A stretch of DNA of 64,000 nucleotides. It comes from Butyrivibrio sp. XPD2002 (GTDB taxonomy: Bacteria > Bacillota > Clostridia > Lachnospirales > Lachnospiraceae). A program made the translations under genes and the position numbers. The notes below the pieces were generated by a model that searched no databases, was not told the origin of the DNA, and worked only from the letters and a program-made list of their open reading frames with translations. Location of the stretch: assembly GCF_000423945.1 (NCBI RefSeq), contig NZ_AUIY01000012.1:113371-177370 (forward strand), written 5' to 3'. Shown one piece after another: positions 25,743 to 34,212 of this stretch (its first letter is position 1; the number at the start of each line of letters is the position of its first letter).

Positions 25743-28505
25743 ATGAGTATTTCAGAAATAATATACACATTGCTTATCAGACCACTCAGAGTTTTTTTTG
25801 AGCTGGTCTTTATAACTGCCAATAAGGTGATCGGTAATCCCGGCCTTTCAATAATCGCGCTGAGTCTCGCTATCAATTTTCTGGTACTGCCTCTCTATAA
25901 GAGAGCTGACGCAGTTCAGGAGGAGGAGAGAGACATCGAAGCTAAGCTCCATGACGGCATTGCTCATATAAAGAAGACCTTCAAGGGCGATGAGCGTATG
26001 ATGATGCTTCAGACCTACTACAGGCAGAATGATTACAGACCGACAGACGTTTTCAAGGGATCCATATCACTATTTCTTGAAATACCCTTTTTCATTGCTG
26101 CATATCAGTTTCTGTCTAATCTTTGGATTTTACAGGGAGTTTCATTTGGTATAATTTCTGACCTTGGAGCTCCGGATCAGCTTATAAAAATCGGTGCACT
26201 TGGAATAAATCTTCTTCCGATTCTCATGACCGGAATTAACCTTGTTTCCTGTGCGATTTTCACCAAGGGCTATCCCCTTAAGACCAAGGTTCAGCTGTAC
26301 TCAATGGCGGTGTTTTTTTTCATCTTTTTGTATGATTCACCATCAGGCCTGGTATTTTACTGGACTCTGAACAATCTGTTTTCACTTATAAAAACAATTT
26401 TCTATAAGCTTAAGAATCCCAAAAAGGTGCTCAGCATCCTTTTTGCGGTTATCGGAGCAGTGACAGCTGTTTATGGTGCTGCCTTCTATAGTAGCGATAA
26501 TATGAAGCACAAGGCTCTTATCGTTGTCCTGGGCCTTGGCTGCATGGTTCCGCTTTTCGTGATGCTCCTTAAGAAGAAAAAGGCTGAGCTTGTGAAGGCT
26601 AATAAGGATCAGCCCAATGCAAAGCTTTTCTGGGCAGGTGCTCTTTATATGGTGGTGCTGGTGGGACTTGTTATTCCTTCAAATGTTATAAAGTCATCAC
26701 CCCAGGAGTTTGTGGATCTTAACTATTACGTAAATCCTCTGTGGTATATAGTCAGCTCCTTCTGCCTGGCTGCAGGTGCTTTTGTGATATGGATGGGAGT
26801 TTTCTACTGGCTTGCAGGAAAAGAGTTCAGACCTTTCTTTGATAAGCTGATCGTAGTTGTAAGTGCTGTTGCTACAGTTGATTACATGTTCTTTGGAAAT
26901 AATCTGGGAACCCTTACTGCCGATCTTGAGTATGAAGAGGGCTTTGAGTTTTTATTATCAGAGAAAATGATAAATTTCGGAGTGGTGCTGGCGGTTATTG
27001 CAGTTTTCATACTGCTTGTTAAAAAGCTTCCCAAGCTTACAGCGTCTGTGGTTTCAATAGCGGCACTTGCCCTTGCTATCATGTCAGGCAGCAACATGGT
27101 GAAGATTCAGGAGTCTGTAGCGCAGCTCGCTGATGATGTGGCATACGCCAAGGCAGATGTGCCAAGCTTTAGCTTAAGTAAGAACGGCAAGAATGTTATC
27201 GTTATCATGCTGGACAGAGCCATGAATGCTTACATTCCCTATATTATGAATGAAAAGCCGGAGCTTAAAGAGGTTTATTCAGGATTTACATATTATCCAA
27301 ATACAATTTCCTTTGGACCCTGCACCAACTTCGGATCAGCTCCGATTTTTGGTGGTTATGAGTACACTCCTGAGGAGATGAACAAGAGGGATTCCGAGCT
27401 TTTGGTGGATAAACAGAATGAGGCACTTAAGGTACTGCCGGTTCTGTTTGATGAAAATGACTATGATGTAACTGTTATAGAGCCGCCCTATGCGGGATAT
27501 CAGTGGACACCTGACCTGTCAATCTATGATGAGTATCCTGATATTAAGGCATACCATGCGGCAGGTAAGTTCATACCTACTGAGCAGAAGGAGGACAGCA
27601 TCGAGAGAAGGAAGGAAGATTTCTTCTGCTACAGCCTTATGAAGGCTAGTCCGCTTTTTGCACAGAATTCACTCTATAACAGTGCTAACTATAATAACTA
27701 TGCTGATCCTGCAATTCCGGGTAAGCAGAAGAGACACAAGGCGCACGCAGCAACCGGAATAAGTGCAAAGTGTATGGATCATTACACTGTTCTGGAGAAT
27801 CTTACGAATATAACTACTATAACGGAAGAGGGTAATAACTTCCTTATGATGTCTAATGACACGACTCATGAGCCTATGCTGATGCAGGAGCCTGAGTATG
27901 TGCCCGCTGCAAATGTGGATAATACCGAGTATGATGAGGCTCATGCTGACAGATTCCTGGTGGATGGAGTACAGCTCCATGCAGAAAAGGGTTGGCTCCT
28001 TGCTCATTATCAGACTAATATGGCTGCTCTTTTGAAGGTGGGTGAGTGGCTTCAGTATCTGAAGGATGAAGGTGTTTATGATAACACAAGGATCATCATT
28101 ACAGCTGACCACGGAAGAGCTTTGGAGCAGCTTGATAATCTCATCCTTGATGACGGAAGTAACTGGATGCTTGATGCACAGTTCTATTATCCGCTTTTAC
28201 TTGTGAAGGACTTTGACGCTGAGGGAGAGTTATCAACCTGTGAGGATTTCATGACAAATGCTGATACGCCCACCATGGCAGTTAGCGAAATTATTGATAA
28301 TCCTGTGAATCCCTTCACCGGTAAGGAAATCAATAACGATGAGAAGTTTGCCCATGACCAGTATGTGCTTGCATCTCACCTTCATGATGTGGGAGCTAAC
28401 TGCGGAACACAGTTTTTACCTGATATGTGGCTCGCTGTCCATGATGATATGAGGAAAAAAGAGAACTGGAAGATAGTTCAGGATAGTTCTACAATGCCAT
28501 ATTAA
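25743..28505 (+). CDS. YidC/Oxa1-like domain fused to a sulfatase-fold phosphotransferase
   Basis: A 920-residue membrane protein. Residues 1-~215 look like a YidC/Oxa1 core: NPGLSIIALSLAINFLVLPL, a charged hairpin, LFLEIPFFIAAYQFLSNL and SPSGLVFYWTLNNLFSLIK. The Arg expected at the end of the first core helix of insertases (TLIVR-type) is Asn here. Further spans fill ~225-455. Residues ~480-920 are an alkaline-phosphatase/sulfatase-fold domain: NVIVIMLDRAMNAY, SFGPCTNFGSAPIFGG (candidate nucleophile region near 525) and TADHGRA near 785. It probably acts outside the membrane like LtaS/OpgB, the YidC-like part serving as membrane scaffold. Function unproven. Confidence 0.78.
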   Translation: MSISEIIYTLLIRPLRVFFELVFITANKVIGNPGLSIIALSLAINFLVLPLYKRADAVQEEERDIEAKLHDGIAHIKKTFKGDERMMMLQTYYRQNDYRPTDVFKGSISLFLEIPFFIAAYQFLSNLWILQGVSFGIISDLGAPDQLIKIGALGINLLPILMTGINLVSCAIFTKGYPLKTKVQLYSMAVFFFIFLYDSPSGLVFYWTLNNLFSLIKTIFYKLKNPKKVLSILFAVIGAVTAVYGAAFYSSDNMKHKALIVVLGLGCMVPLFVMLLKKKKAELVKANKDQPNAKLFWAGALYMVVLVGLVIPSNVIKSSPQEFVDLNYYVNPLWYIVSSFCLAAGAFVIWMGVFYWLAGKEFRPFFDKLIVVVSAVATVDYMFFGNNLGTLTADLEYEEGFEFLLSEKMINFGVVLAVIAVFILLVKKLPKLTASVVSIAALALAIMSGSNMVKIQESVAQLADDVAYAKADVPSFSLSKNGKNVIVIMLDRAMNAYIPYIMNEKPELKEVYSGFTYYPNTISFGPCTNFGSAPIFGGYEYTPEEMNKRDSELLVDKQNEALKVLPVLFDENDYDVTVIEPPYAGYQWTPDLSIYDEYPDIKAYHAAGKFIPTEQKEDSIERRKEDFFCYSLMKASPLFAQNSLYNSANYNNYADPAIPGKQKRHKAHAATGISAKCMDHYTVLENLTNITTITEEGNNFLMMSNDTTHEPMLMQEPEYVPAANVDNTEYDEAHADRFLVDGVQLHAEKGWLLAHYQTNMAALLKVGEWLQYLKDEGVYDNTRIIITADHGRALEQLDNLILDDGSNWMLDAQFYYPLLLVKDFDAEGELSTCEDFMTNADTPTMAVSEIIDNPVNPFTGKEINNDEKFAHDQYVLASHLHDVGANCGTQFLPDMWLAVHDDMRKKENWKIVQDSSTMPY

Positions 28506-28517
28506 GCTTTTGTAGTG

Positions 28518-28523
28518 TATAAT
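28518..28523 (+). promoter_or_regulatory. Possible -10 box before the YfhO gene
   Basis: A perfect TATAAT preceded directly by TG stands about 42 bases before the next start. The -35 region is poor, so this is only suggestive. Confidence 0.3.
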
Positions 28524-28564
28524 ATGCAATGGAAGAGGAGATAAATCTTTTGTTGGGGTAAGCT

Positions 28565-30916
28565 ATGAAAAATGGTTGCCAGTTGGAAAATAAAATAGAT
28601 CATTCTGATTTTAAGAAAAAAGCTGCTATTACCGCTTTAATAGCGGCTTTTTTTGCTGTGCTTTTGTTTATGGCGCTTTGCGTAGTGCTGCATATTACGC
28701 CCTTTGGGGATAAGACCTTTTTGTATGAGGATATGAAGCAGCAGTACGTGGATTTCTTCTCATATTACAGCAATGTTTTTCATGGGAAGGATGGATTTTT
28801 CTATTCTGATAACTGCGGACTTGGAGCTAAGATGCTTGGAATATGGGCATATTATCTGACAAGCCCCTTTCTTTTGATGTTCGTGCTTATTCCTGATAGC
28901 TATTATCCTGTGGCTGTAACCTTCCTTATTATGTTAAAGCTTGCGGCCATGGCTGGAACTGGTTCGGTGTTCTTTTCATATATTTCTGATAAGTTTCCTG
29001 TTGAACAAGAATTTGGAAGAGTAAAGAGACAGGATGAGAATGGTTGGGCAAGTGGACTTTTTAATTGTATAGGCCTTTCTAATATCATAGCTTCTGTTGC
29101 TTTTGCATTTAGCGGCTGGATGATTGCAAACATGACTAATATCATGTGGCTTGATGCAGTGATCATGATGCCGGTGGTGCTTATCGGGCTCTTTATGATG
29201 ATGCGTGACGAGAAGAGAGGACGAATTATTTATGTCGTCTCTGTCATGATCATGGTGGTGATGAATTATTATATTGCAGCTATGGTGCTGATGTTTGTGG
29301 GATTACTTGCATTTCTGCTGTGCTTTGGCGGCATTTATGAAAATGGGATCAGGAGGTTTTTTGAATTTATAGCTGCAACTTTAGGCTCGCTCCTTCTTGA
29401 TGCCTGGTTCCTGATTCCAACTGCGATGTCTCTTATGGGCAGCAATAAGGACCACTCAGGCAAAATGGCAAGTGCGTTTGCTAAGTATCTGCCATCCTCA
29501 GAGGCAATCGGAAAATATATCTCTCCAATTGCTGTTCTTCCAAAGCTCTTTAGCATGAGCTATGATTCCTTGGAAATCATGGAAGGGATGCCTAATATCT
29601 ATTTTGGTGCAGCGCTTATTATTCCCTGTGTTTTGTTTTTCTTTAATAAGGCTATTGGCAGAAAGACCAAGGTGCTTATGGGCATTTACCTTTTGGTGAT
29701 AATGATGTTTTTCTGCATTAAGCCGCTTAATACCCTGGCTCACGGAGGAACGGAGGCCTATGGGTATCTGTACAGGTATTCCTTTGTTTTTTCCTTTGTG
29801 TGCGTGACTCTTGTTTATTTGAATCTTGTGAACTACAAGGGGATAGATTTAAAAGGAGTGCTTATATCAGGTGGAATTGCGGTAGTTTTATTTGCGATTG
29901 CATTTTTATCAAAGCCTGGATTTATTGGAAATAAGGCATGGGTTGTTAATGCTGGTGTTTTGTGCGCAGTTGAAGTGCTGCTCATTGCGCTTTCTTGTGG
30001 CAGGAATATTGTTAATATGGGCGCTCTTGCTATCTTGGCCATTGTCTTTGCTGCCGATATATCGATGAATTTTATATGTATATACAGAAATTCATCAATG
30101 AATGCGGAGACAGAAACAGGCTACATGGCTAAATGCGAGGAGACGAGGGCTACTCTGGAGGATATTAGAAGCGAAGAAGATTATGCATTGGGAATGGAGT
30201 GGTATCGTATAGAATCTACTTCGCCCAGAACTCCTAATGATTCTTTGCACTTTGGGTACCCTGGAACCACAACCTATAATAGTCTTCTAAAGGTTGAGAA
30301 CCGCCTTTTCATGTACAGGCTTGGCTTTAATGACAATGGTCTCTATACCATGTATGAAGAGGGTAACACCAGATGCGCCGATGCTATTCTTGGTATCAGA
30401 TACATTATGAATGGTGTTGATTATGAAAAGAGGGAGGCTCTTCCAGCAGAGTTTACTACAGGGGATAAGATTCCGGAGCTTTTAGAGTGCATTGAGGATA
30501 CAAAGAATCCCTTTGAAGCCCAGGAGATGTTGTGGAACAAATTTACCGGAAGAGATGATGAGGTATTTAAGGAAGCTGAATGCCTGCAGCTTAATGAAGG
30601 AGATAATGAGGCGGATGATAAGGGTTCTGCCGATACATGTATATATGAGATACATCCGAAGATAAGTGGAAAGCTTTATTTCTATATGAACCGCGACACT
30701 AGAGCTGACAGATCACTTGAGATATATGTGAATGGAGAGTTCACTAGCGGCTATGGTAATGCTTCCTGCCAGAAGGTTCTTGATTTTGGCTACTTCGATG
30801 AAGGAGAAGCAGTAACTCTGGAAATAAGAGCAGCGGATGGAATAGAAGGTCTTCCTGATGGAATGGTTGTTGTGACTGAGGATTTAGGTATTCTTGAGGG
30901 TGTTTTCACAGACTGA
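28565..30916 (+). CDS. YfhO-family membrane protein
   Basis: A 783-residue polytopic protein. The start of the extracellular loop, YEDMKQQYVDFFSYYSN with GFFYSDNCGLGAKMLG, is the YfhO hallmark; about 12 spans follow and then a soluble C-terminal domain (~510-783). YfhO proteins are GT-C-like and take part in glycosylating lipoteichoic acid in Bacillus and Listeria relatives. A GGGG ribosome site precedes the ATG. It is the last gene of the surface-polymer cluster before the flagellar block. A terminator-like hairpin overlaps its first membrane span. Confidence 0.82.
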   Translation: MKNGCQLENKIDHSDFKKKAAITALIAAFFAVLLFMALCVVLHITPFGDKTFLYEDMKQQYVDFFSYYSNVFHGKDGFFYSDNCGLGAKMLGIWAYYLTSPFLLMFVLIPDSYYPVAVTFLIMLKLAAMAGTGSVFFSYISDKFPVEQEFGRVKRQDENGWASGLFNCIGLSNIIASVAFAFSGWMIANMTNIMWLDAVIMMPVVLIGLFMMMRDEKRGRIIYVVSVMIMVVMNYYIAAMVLMFVGLLAFLLCFGGIYENGIRRFFEFIAATLGSLLLDAWFLIPTAMSLMGSNKDHSGKMASAFAKYLPSSEAIGKYISPIAVLPKLFSMSYDSLEIMEGMPNIYFGAALIIPCVLFFFNKAIGRKTKVLMGIYLLVIMMFFCIKPLNTLAHGGTEAYGYLYRYSFVFSFVCVTLVYLNLVNYKGIDLKGVLISGGIAVVLFAIAFLSKPGFIGNKAWVVNAGVLCAVEVLLIALSCGRNIVNMGALAILAIVFAADISMNFICIYRNSSMNAETETGYMAKCEETRATLEDIRSEEDYALGMEWYRIESTSPRTPNDSLHFGYPGTTTYNSLLKVENRLFMYRLGFNDNGLYTMYEEGNTRCADAILGIRYIMNGVDYEKREALPAEFTTGDKIPELLECIEDTKNPFEAQEMLWNKFTGRDDEVFKEAECLQLNEGDNEADDKGSADTCIYEIHPKISGKLYFYMNRDTRADRSLEIYVNGEFTSGYGNASCQKVLDFGYFDEGEAVTLEIRAADGIEGLPDGMVVVTEDLGILEGVFTD
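28616..28654 (+). terminator. Terminator-like hairpin within the YfhO coding region
   Basis: An A-tract followed by GCTGCTATTA pairs with TAATAGCGGC and a T-tract: 16 bp including one T.G pair, loop CCGCTT, followed by a run of T residues. It begins 51 bases into the gene and encodes KKKAAITALIAAFF. By form it is a strong, possibly bidirectional terminator. Confidence 0.55.
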
Positions 30917-30960
30917 ACAAAATTCTAAAAAAAAAATAAATTTTTTTTTGAAATAGGGGT

Positions 30961-30987
30961 TAAGTTTTCTAAAGTGCTGTCCGATAT
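30961..30987 (+). promoter_or_regulatory. Sigma-28 promoter, distal, of the flgM operon
   Basis: TAAG-N15-TCCGATAT fits the flagellar sigma-28 (SigD) consensus. It is preceded by AGGGGT, also present before two flagellin promoters. The transcript would have a ~220-base leader before flgM. Confidence 0.7.
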
Positions 30988-31145
30988 TATTATCGGTGGG
31001 GAAGAAATGACACAACACCTTGGGTTTTCTAAGGAGACACTACAAGATAGGGTATGCCGGGATGCCTATCCACAAGATAGAGTCATTCGGGGGAGCATTT
31101 AGAGGTAGAGTTTAAAATCAATTGATTTTTTTTCATAAACCCTCT
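30988..31145 (+). other. Structured leader between two sigma-28 promoters
   Basis: The 300-base gap before flgM holds no gene. It contains a hairpin with stem GATAGG/CCTATC (31046-31051 with 31065-31070) and two direct copies of ACAAGATAG 30 bases apart (31042 and 31072). It does not match the c-di-GMP or other riboswitch consensus I can recall. Confidence 0.4.
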
Positions 31146-31171
31146 AAAGTAAATAGAAAATACGCCGATAA
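31145..31171 (+). promoter_or_regulatory. Sigma-28 promoter, proximal, of flgM
   Basis: TAAA-N15-GCCGATAA is an essentially perfect sigma-28 promoter about 45 bases before the flgM start. It makes the anti-sigma factor part of the regulon it controls. Confidence 0.85.
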
Positions 31172-31215
31172 ATGTAGTAGAACTAAAGAAATTCTCCAAG
31201 GAAGGAGGAAACGAT

Positions 31216-31494
31216 ATGCGTATAGAAGCTTACAGCCAGATTCAGCAAGTTTATGGCACCAGCAAAGTGAATAAGACCGCTAAGACTCAGAAGACAGGTA
31301 ATGTTTCTGATTCTCTGAAGATTTCTTCAATCGGAAAGGACATTCAGATTGCTAAGCAGGCTGTGAAAGAGGCTCCGGATGTCAGGGAGGACGTTACGGC
31401 ACCTATCAAGAGTGCAATTAAGAACGGAACGTATGACGTTAGCGGAGAGGATTTTGCAGATAAGCTCCTCGCTAGACTCAGCGAATCTATTTGA
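31216..31494 (+). CDS. flgM: FlgM, anti-sigma-28 factor
   Basis: A 92-residue protein. The C-terminal half, VREDVTAPIKSAIKNGTYDV followed by SGEDFADKLLARLSE, is the classical sigma-28-binding region; the N-terminal half is polar and probably disordered, as in known FlgM. FlgM holds sigma-28 until the hook is complete and is then exported. AAGGAGG ribosome site. Two sigma-28 promoters precede it, giving negative feedback. Confidence 0.92.
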   Translation: MRIEAYSQIQQVYGTSKVNKTAKTQKTGNVSDSLKISSIGKDIQIAKQAVKEAPDVREDVTAPIKSAIKNGTYDVSGEDFADKLLARLSESI

Positions 31495-31603
31495 GAAATA
31501 TGAAAACATTATATAGAAACTATTAGAGCCGGCTTAATCAAACGGTTTAAGCTCCGATGGAAATTAGGCAGGCTCTATATCTATGCCCTTTTTTGGGACA
31601 GTC

Positions 31604-31672
31604 ACCTGACGAGGTATTTACGAGTCTGGTGAATGTGCCAGGTCTGGCGAGCGAAGCGAGAGCAGACCTTCC
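31604..31672 (+). repeat. Two-hairpin repeat element, copy 1 (before flgN)
   Basis: The element starts with ACCT-GACG-AGGT (stem-loop), then TTTACGAGTCTGG, a variable spacer and the stem GGTCTG/CAGACC around GCGAGCGAAGCGAGAG. A second copy precedes the second flgK, where the last stem reads CTTCTG/CAGAAG, i.e. both sides changed together. It ends 33 bases before the flgN start. Confidence 0.75.
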
Positions 31673-31705
31673 TTGTTGCTATAGTTATTTAGCGAGGTAA
31701 TAGAC

Positions 31706-32227
31706 ATGGCTAGCTTATTGCAGAATCTTGTAGACGTTCTCGACAGAGAATGTGCATTATATGAGAGACTCCTTGATTTATCAGGAAAAAAGACGCCTGT
31801 TATAGTCGAGAGGGACTTAAAGAAGCTTGCAAAGATAACAGAGGATGAGCAGGCGGTGGTTTCCCTTATTTCTGCAGTGGATAAGGAACGTGAAGCAGTA
31901 ATGAACAGCATTGCAGAGGTAATCGGAGAAAAGGGCAACGATCTTAAGCTTACCGATCTTGTAAGGATGCTTAATTCAAGACCTAATGAACAGAGAAGTC
32001 TGGCAATCCAGAGAGATAAGCTTAAATCAATATCAAGCAATGTCCAGAGAGTAAATGATCAGAATCAGATTCTTCTTCAGAGCTCTTTGGAAATGGTGCA
32101 GTACGAGATGAATATAATTCAGTCTGCAAGGCGTGCGCCTGAGACTGCCAATTATACGAGACATGCAGGCACCAGAGGCGACCTCATAGCGGTAGCACCT
32201 ATGGGACGCTTCGATGCGAAGCAGTAA
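31706..32227 (+). CDS. flgN: FlgN-like flagellar export chaperone
   Basis: A 173-residue, almost wholly helical protein (LLQNLVDVLDRECALYERLLDLS, a conserved FlgN opening) with a central coiled coil. FlgN binds the hook-filament junction proteins FlgK and FlgL and brings them to the export gate. Position between flgM and flgK is the usual one. GAGGT ribosome site after the two-hairpin element. Confidence 0.87.
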   Translation: MASLLQNLVDVLDRECALYERLLDLSGKKTPVIVERDLKKLAKITEDEQAVVSLISAVDKEREAVMNSIAEVIGEKGNDLKLTDLVRMLNSRPNEQRSLAIQRDKLKSISSNVQRVNDQNQILLQSSLEMVQYEMNIIQSARRAPETANYTRHAGTRGDLIAVAPMGRFDAKQ

Positions 32228-32244
32228 AATTTTTTGAGACATTT

Positions 32245-32284
32245 AAAATCGAGTGGGACCGTGTATCCTGCTCGATTTTTTTTA
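32245..32284 (+). terminator. Intrinsic terminator after flgN
   Basis: AAAATCGAG pairs with CTCGATTTT (9 bp) and is followed by more T residues. It separates flgM-flgN from flgK, which has its own promoter. Confidence 0.85.
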
Positions 32285-32336
32285 TGGAAATTCCGCACAT
32301 TCGTAAGGAATTCCTGATATTTTTTCATTTTAATTC

Positions 32337-32363
32337 TAAGAAAACCCCTTAATTAGCCGATAA
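32337..32363 (+). promoter_or_regulatory. Sigma-28 promoter of flgK
   Basis: TAAG-N15-GCCGATAA, about 60 bases before the flgK start. A small hairpin GCTGA-AA-TCAGC lies in the leader. Confidence 0.83.
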
Positions 32364-32425
32364 AGAATATGAAGAGCTTTGTGTAAAGGCTGAAATCAGC
32401 TATTTGATATATACGAGGTAAGTAC

Positions 32426-34111
32426 ATGGCATCTTTAATGGGAAGTTTATATATTGGAGCTTCTGGACTTCAGACATCACAGAATGCGCTGAATACCACA
32501 TCTCACAATATGGCCAATATAGACACGGAAGGCTATACAAGGCAGCAGGTTTCACAGGGCACTCGCCCCTACATCACCACTGAAAAGGATTTCAGAATAA
32601 TTTCCTGGAAACAGACCGGACTCGGCGTTGTTTACAACAATTGTAAGCAGGTCAGAAGCCTTTTCCTTGACCAGAGCTACAGGCAGGAAACAGGCAGAGA
32701 GTCCTTCTATGACGTGTCAGTAACAACCCTTGAAGAGATCGAGGATCAGCTTCAGGAAATGAACGGCACAGAGTTTGCAGAGTCCATGAATAACCTCTGG
32801 GTTGCAATTCAGGAGATGAGTAAGAACCCTACAAACGCAGTCAATCAGAGCACTCTGGTAACAAGGGCAAACGAGTTCATCACAAGAGCAAAGAGTGTAT
32901 ATGAAGGCTTTACTAATTATCAGGACAACATGGATCTCAAGGTTGCGGATCTGGTGGAAGAGATAAATGACATCGGCGACAGAATAAAAGAGCTGAACCT
33001 GGAGATAGTTAAGATAGAATCCGGACATCAGGAGCATGCAAATGACCTTCGTGACGAGAGAAATCTCCTCCTGGACAGACTTGGAAAGCTTGGAAGAATA
33101 AGCTATTACGAGGATGTTTTCGGAAACGTACTTGTACAGTATGAAGGAACACAGTTCGTAACTACAGATCATGTAAATCACATGGCATGCGACAATGAGC
33201 TTCCTGCAGATAAGGGCGGAAGTGCTGTTGGATATAACACTCCTTATTGGGAGTTCGCAGCGAAAAAGGAATACGATGAAATAAGAGGCGAATGGGTAGT
33301 TACTGATATCAGAGGTGCAAAGGTATTCGACCTTACACAGACCGTATCCACAGCAATGAACACCGATATCGGACAGCTTCGCTCAACTCTTCTTGCAAGA
33401 GGTGACCATCACGCCAACTATCACGATATAACAGAGGACGCTTCAGGACAGTATTACAACACAAATATAGCTCAGTCAGTAATCATGAATGTAGAAGCAG
33501 AATTTGACCAGATGATCAAGAACATCTGCACAGCAATAAATGAAGTGTTCGAGAACGCCGAAAGTAATCCTGTTACTCTTGGAGAGGCAGAGGGGAAAAC
33601 TTCAGATTACGATCTTTTCACAGTATTAAACGAAGAGGATTGCCTCAACTATGATATCGATGATGAGCACAAGGCAGGAACAGTAAGAAAAAGCTACATG
33701 ATCACAAACCTGGCAGTTAATTCAAAATATCTTGAACTGCCTACAACAATGACATTCCTTCTTGCAGATGGAAGTGAGGATCAGGATGCGGTTGAAAAGC
33801 TGAAGGCCACTTTTACTACAGCAAAGTATCTGATCAATCCTAACGTGGCAACAAAGACAGACTTCGTTGGATATTACAATATGCTGGTTTCTCAGGTGGC
33901 TAACTCAGGTGAGGTTTACAAGGGAATCAGATCCAATCAGGAGCTTACGGTAGATGCTGTATCAAATGCAAGAGAGCAGATAGTTGGTGTATCAAGTGAT
34001 GAAGAGCTTGAGTTCATGATCGAGTTCCAGAATGCATTTAATGCATCCAGTAGATATATAAATGTGGTAAGTGAGATGCTGGAGCATGTAGTTACGGCAC
34101 TAGGAAGCTAA
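32426..34111 (+). CDS. flgK: FlgK, hook-filament junction protein 1 (first copy)
   Basis: A 561-residue protein with the FlgK N-terminus LYIGASGLQTSQNALNTTSHNMANIDTEGYTRQQ split over the D0/D1 helices, a heptad-rich region, a variable middle, and a C-terminal helix (FNASSRYINVVSEMLEHVV). It forms the first ring between hook and filament after export. GAGGT ribosome site. A second, longer FlgK follows after 100 bases, so two junction proteins are encoded in tandem. Confidence 0.9.
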   Translation: MASLMGSLYIGASGLQTSQNALNTTSHNMANIDTEGYTRQQVSQGTRPYITTEKDFRIISWKQTGLGVVYNNCKQVRSLFLDQSYRQETGRESFYDVSVTTLEEIEDQLQEMNGTEFAESMNNLWVAIQEMSKNPTNAVNQSTLVTRANEFITRAKSVYEGFTNYQDNMDLKVADLVEEINDIGDRIKELNLEIVKIESGHQEHANDLRDERNLLLDRLGKLGRISYYEDVFGNVLVQYEGTQFVTTDHVNHMACDNELPADKGGSAVGYNTPYWEFAAKKEYDEIRGEWVVTDIRGAKVFDLTQTVSTAMNTDIGQLRSTLLARGDHHANYHDITEDASGQYYNTNIAQSVIMNVEAEFDQMIKNICTAINEVFENAESNPVTLGEAEGKTSDYDLFTVLNEEDCLNYDIDDEHKAGTVRKSYMITNLAVNSKYLELPTTMTFLLADGSEDQDAVEKLKATFTTAKYLINPNVATKTDFVGYYNMLVSQVANSGEVYKGIRSNQELTVDAVSNAREQIVGVSSDEELEFMIEFQNAFNASSRYINVVSEMLEHVVTALGS

Positions 34112-34185
34112 AATACCTGACGAGGTATTTTCGAGTCTGGCATTTTAGCATTCTTCTGGCGAGCGATAGCGAGAGCAGAAGTTCC
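34110..34185 (+). repeat. Two-hairpin repeat element, copy 2 (before the second flgK)
   Basis: AAAATACCT-GACG-AGGTATTTT forms a 9-bp stem with the same GACG loop as copy 1; the second stem is CTTCTG/CAGAAG around GCGAGCGATAGCGAGAG. The left stem begins within the flgK stop codon. It ends 28 bases before the next start, like copy 1 before flgN. Confidence 0.75.
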
Positions 34186-34212
34186 TTTGAAAAAGAAGTA
34201 AGGAGATAACAT

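Noticed and set aside
30988..31145. c-di-GMP or other known riboswitch in the flgM leader
   Set aside because: I could not fit the sequence to any riboswitch consensus; only a short hairpin and a direct repeat are clear.
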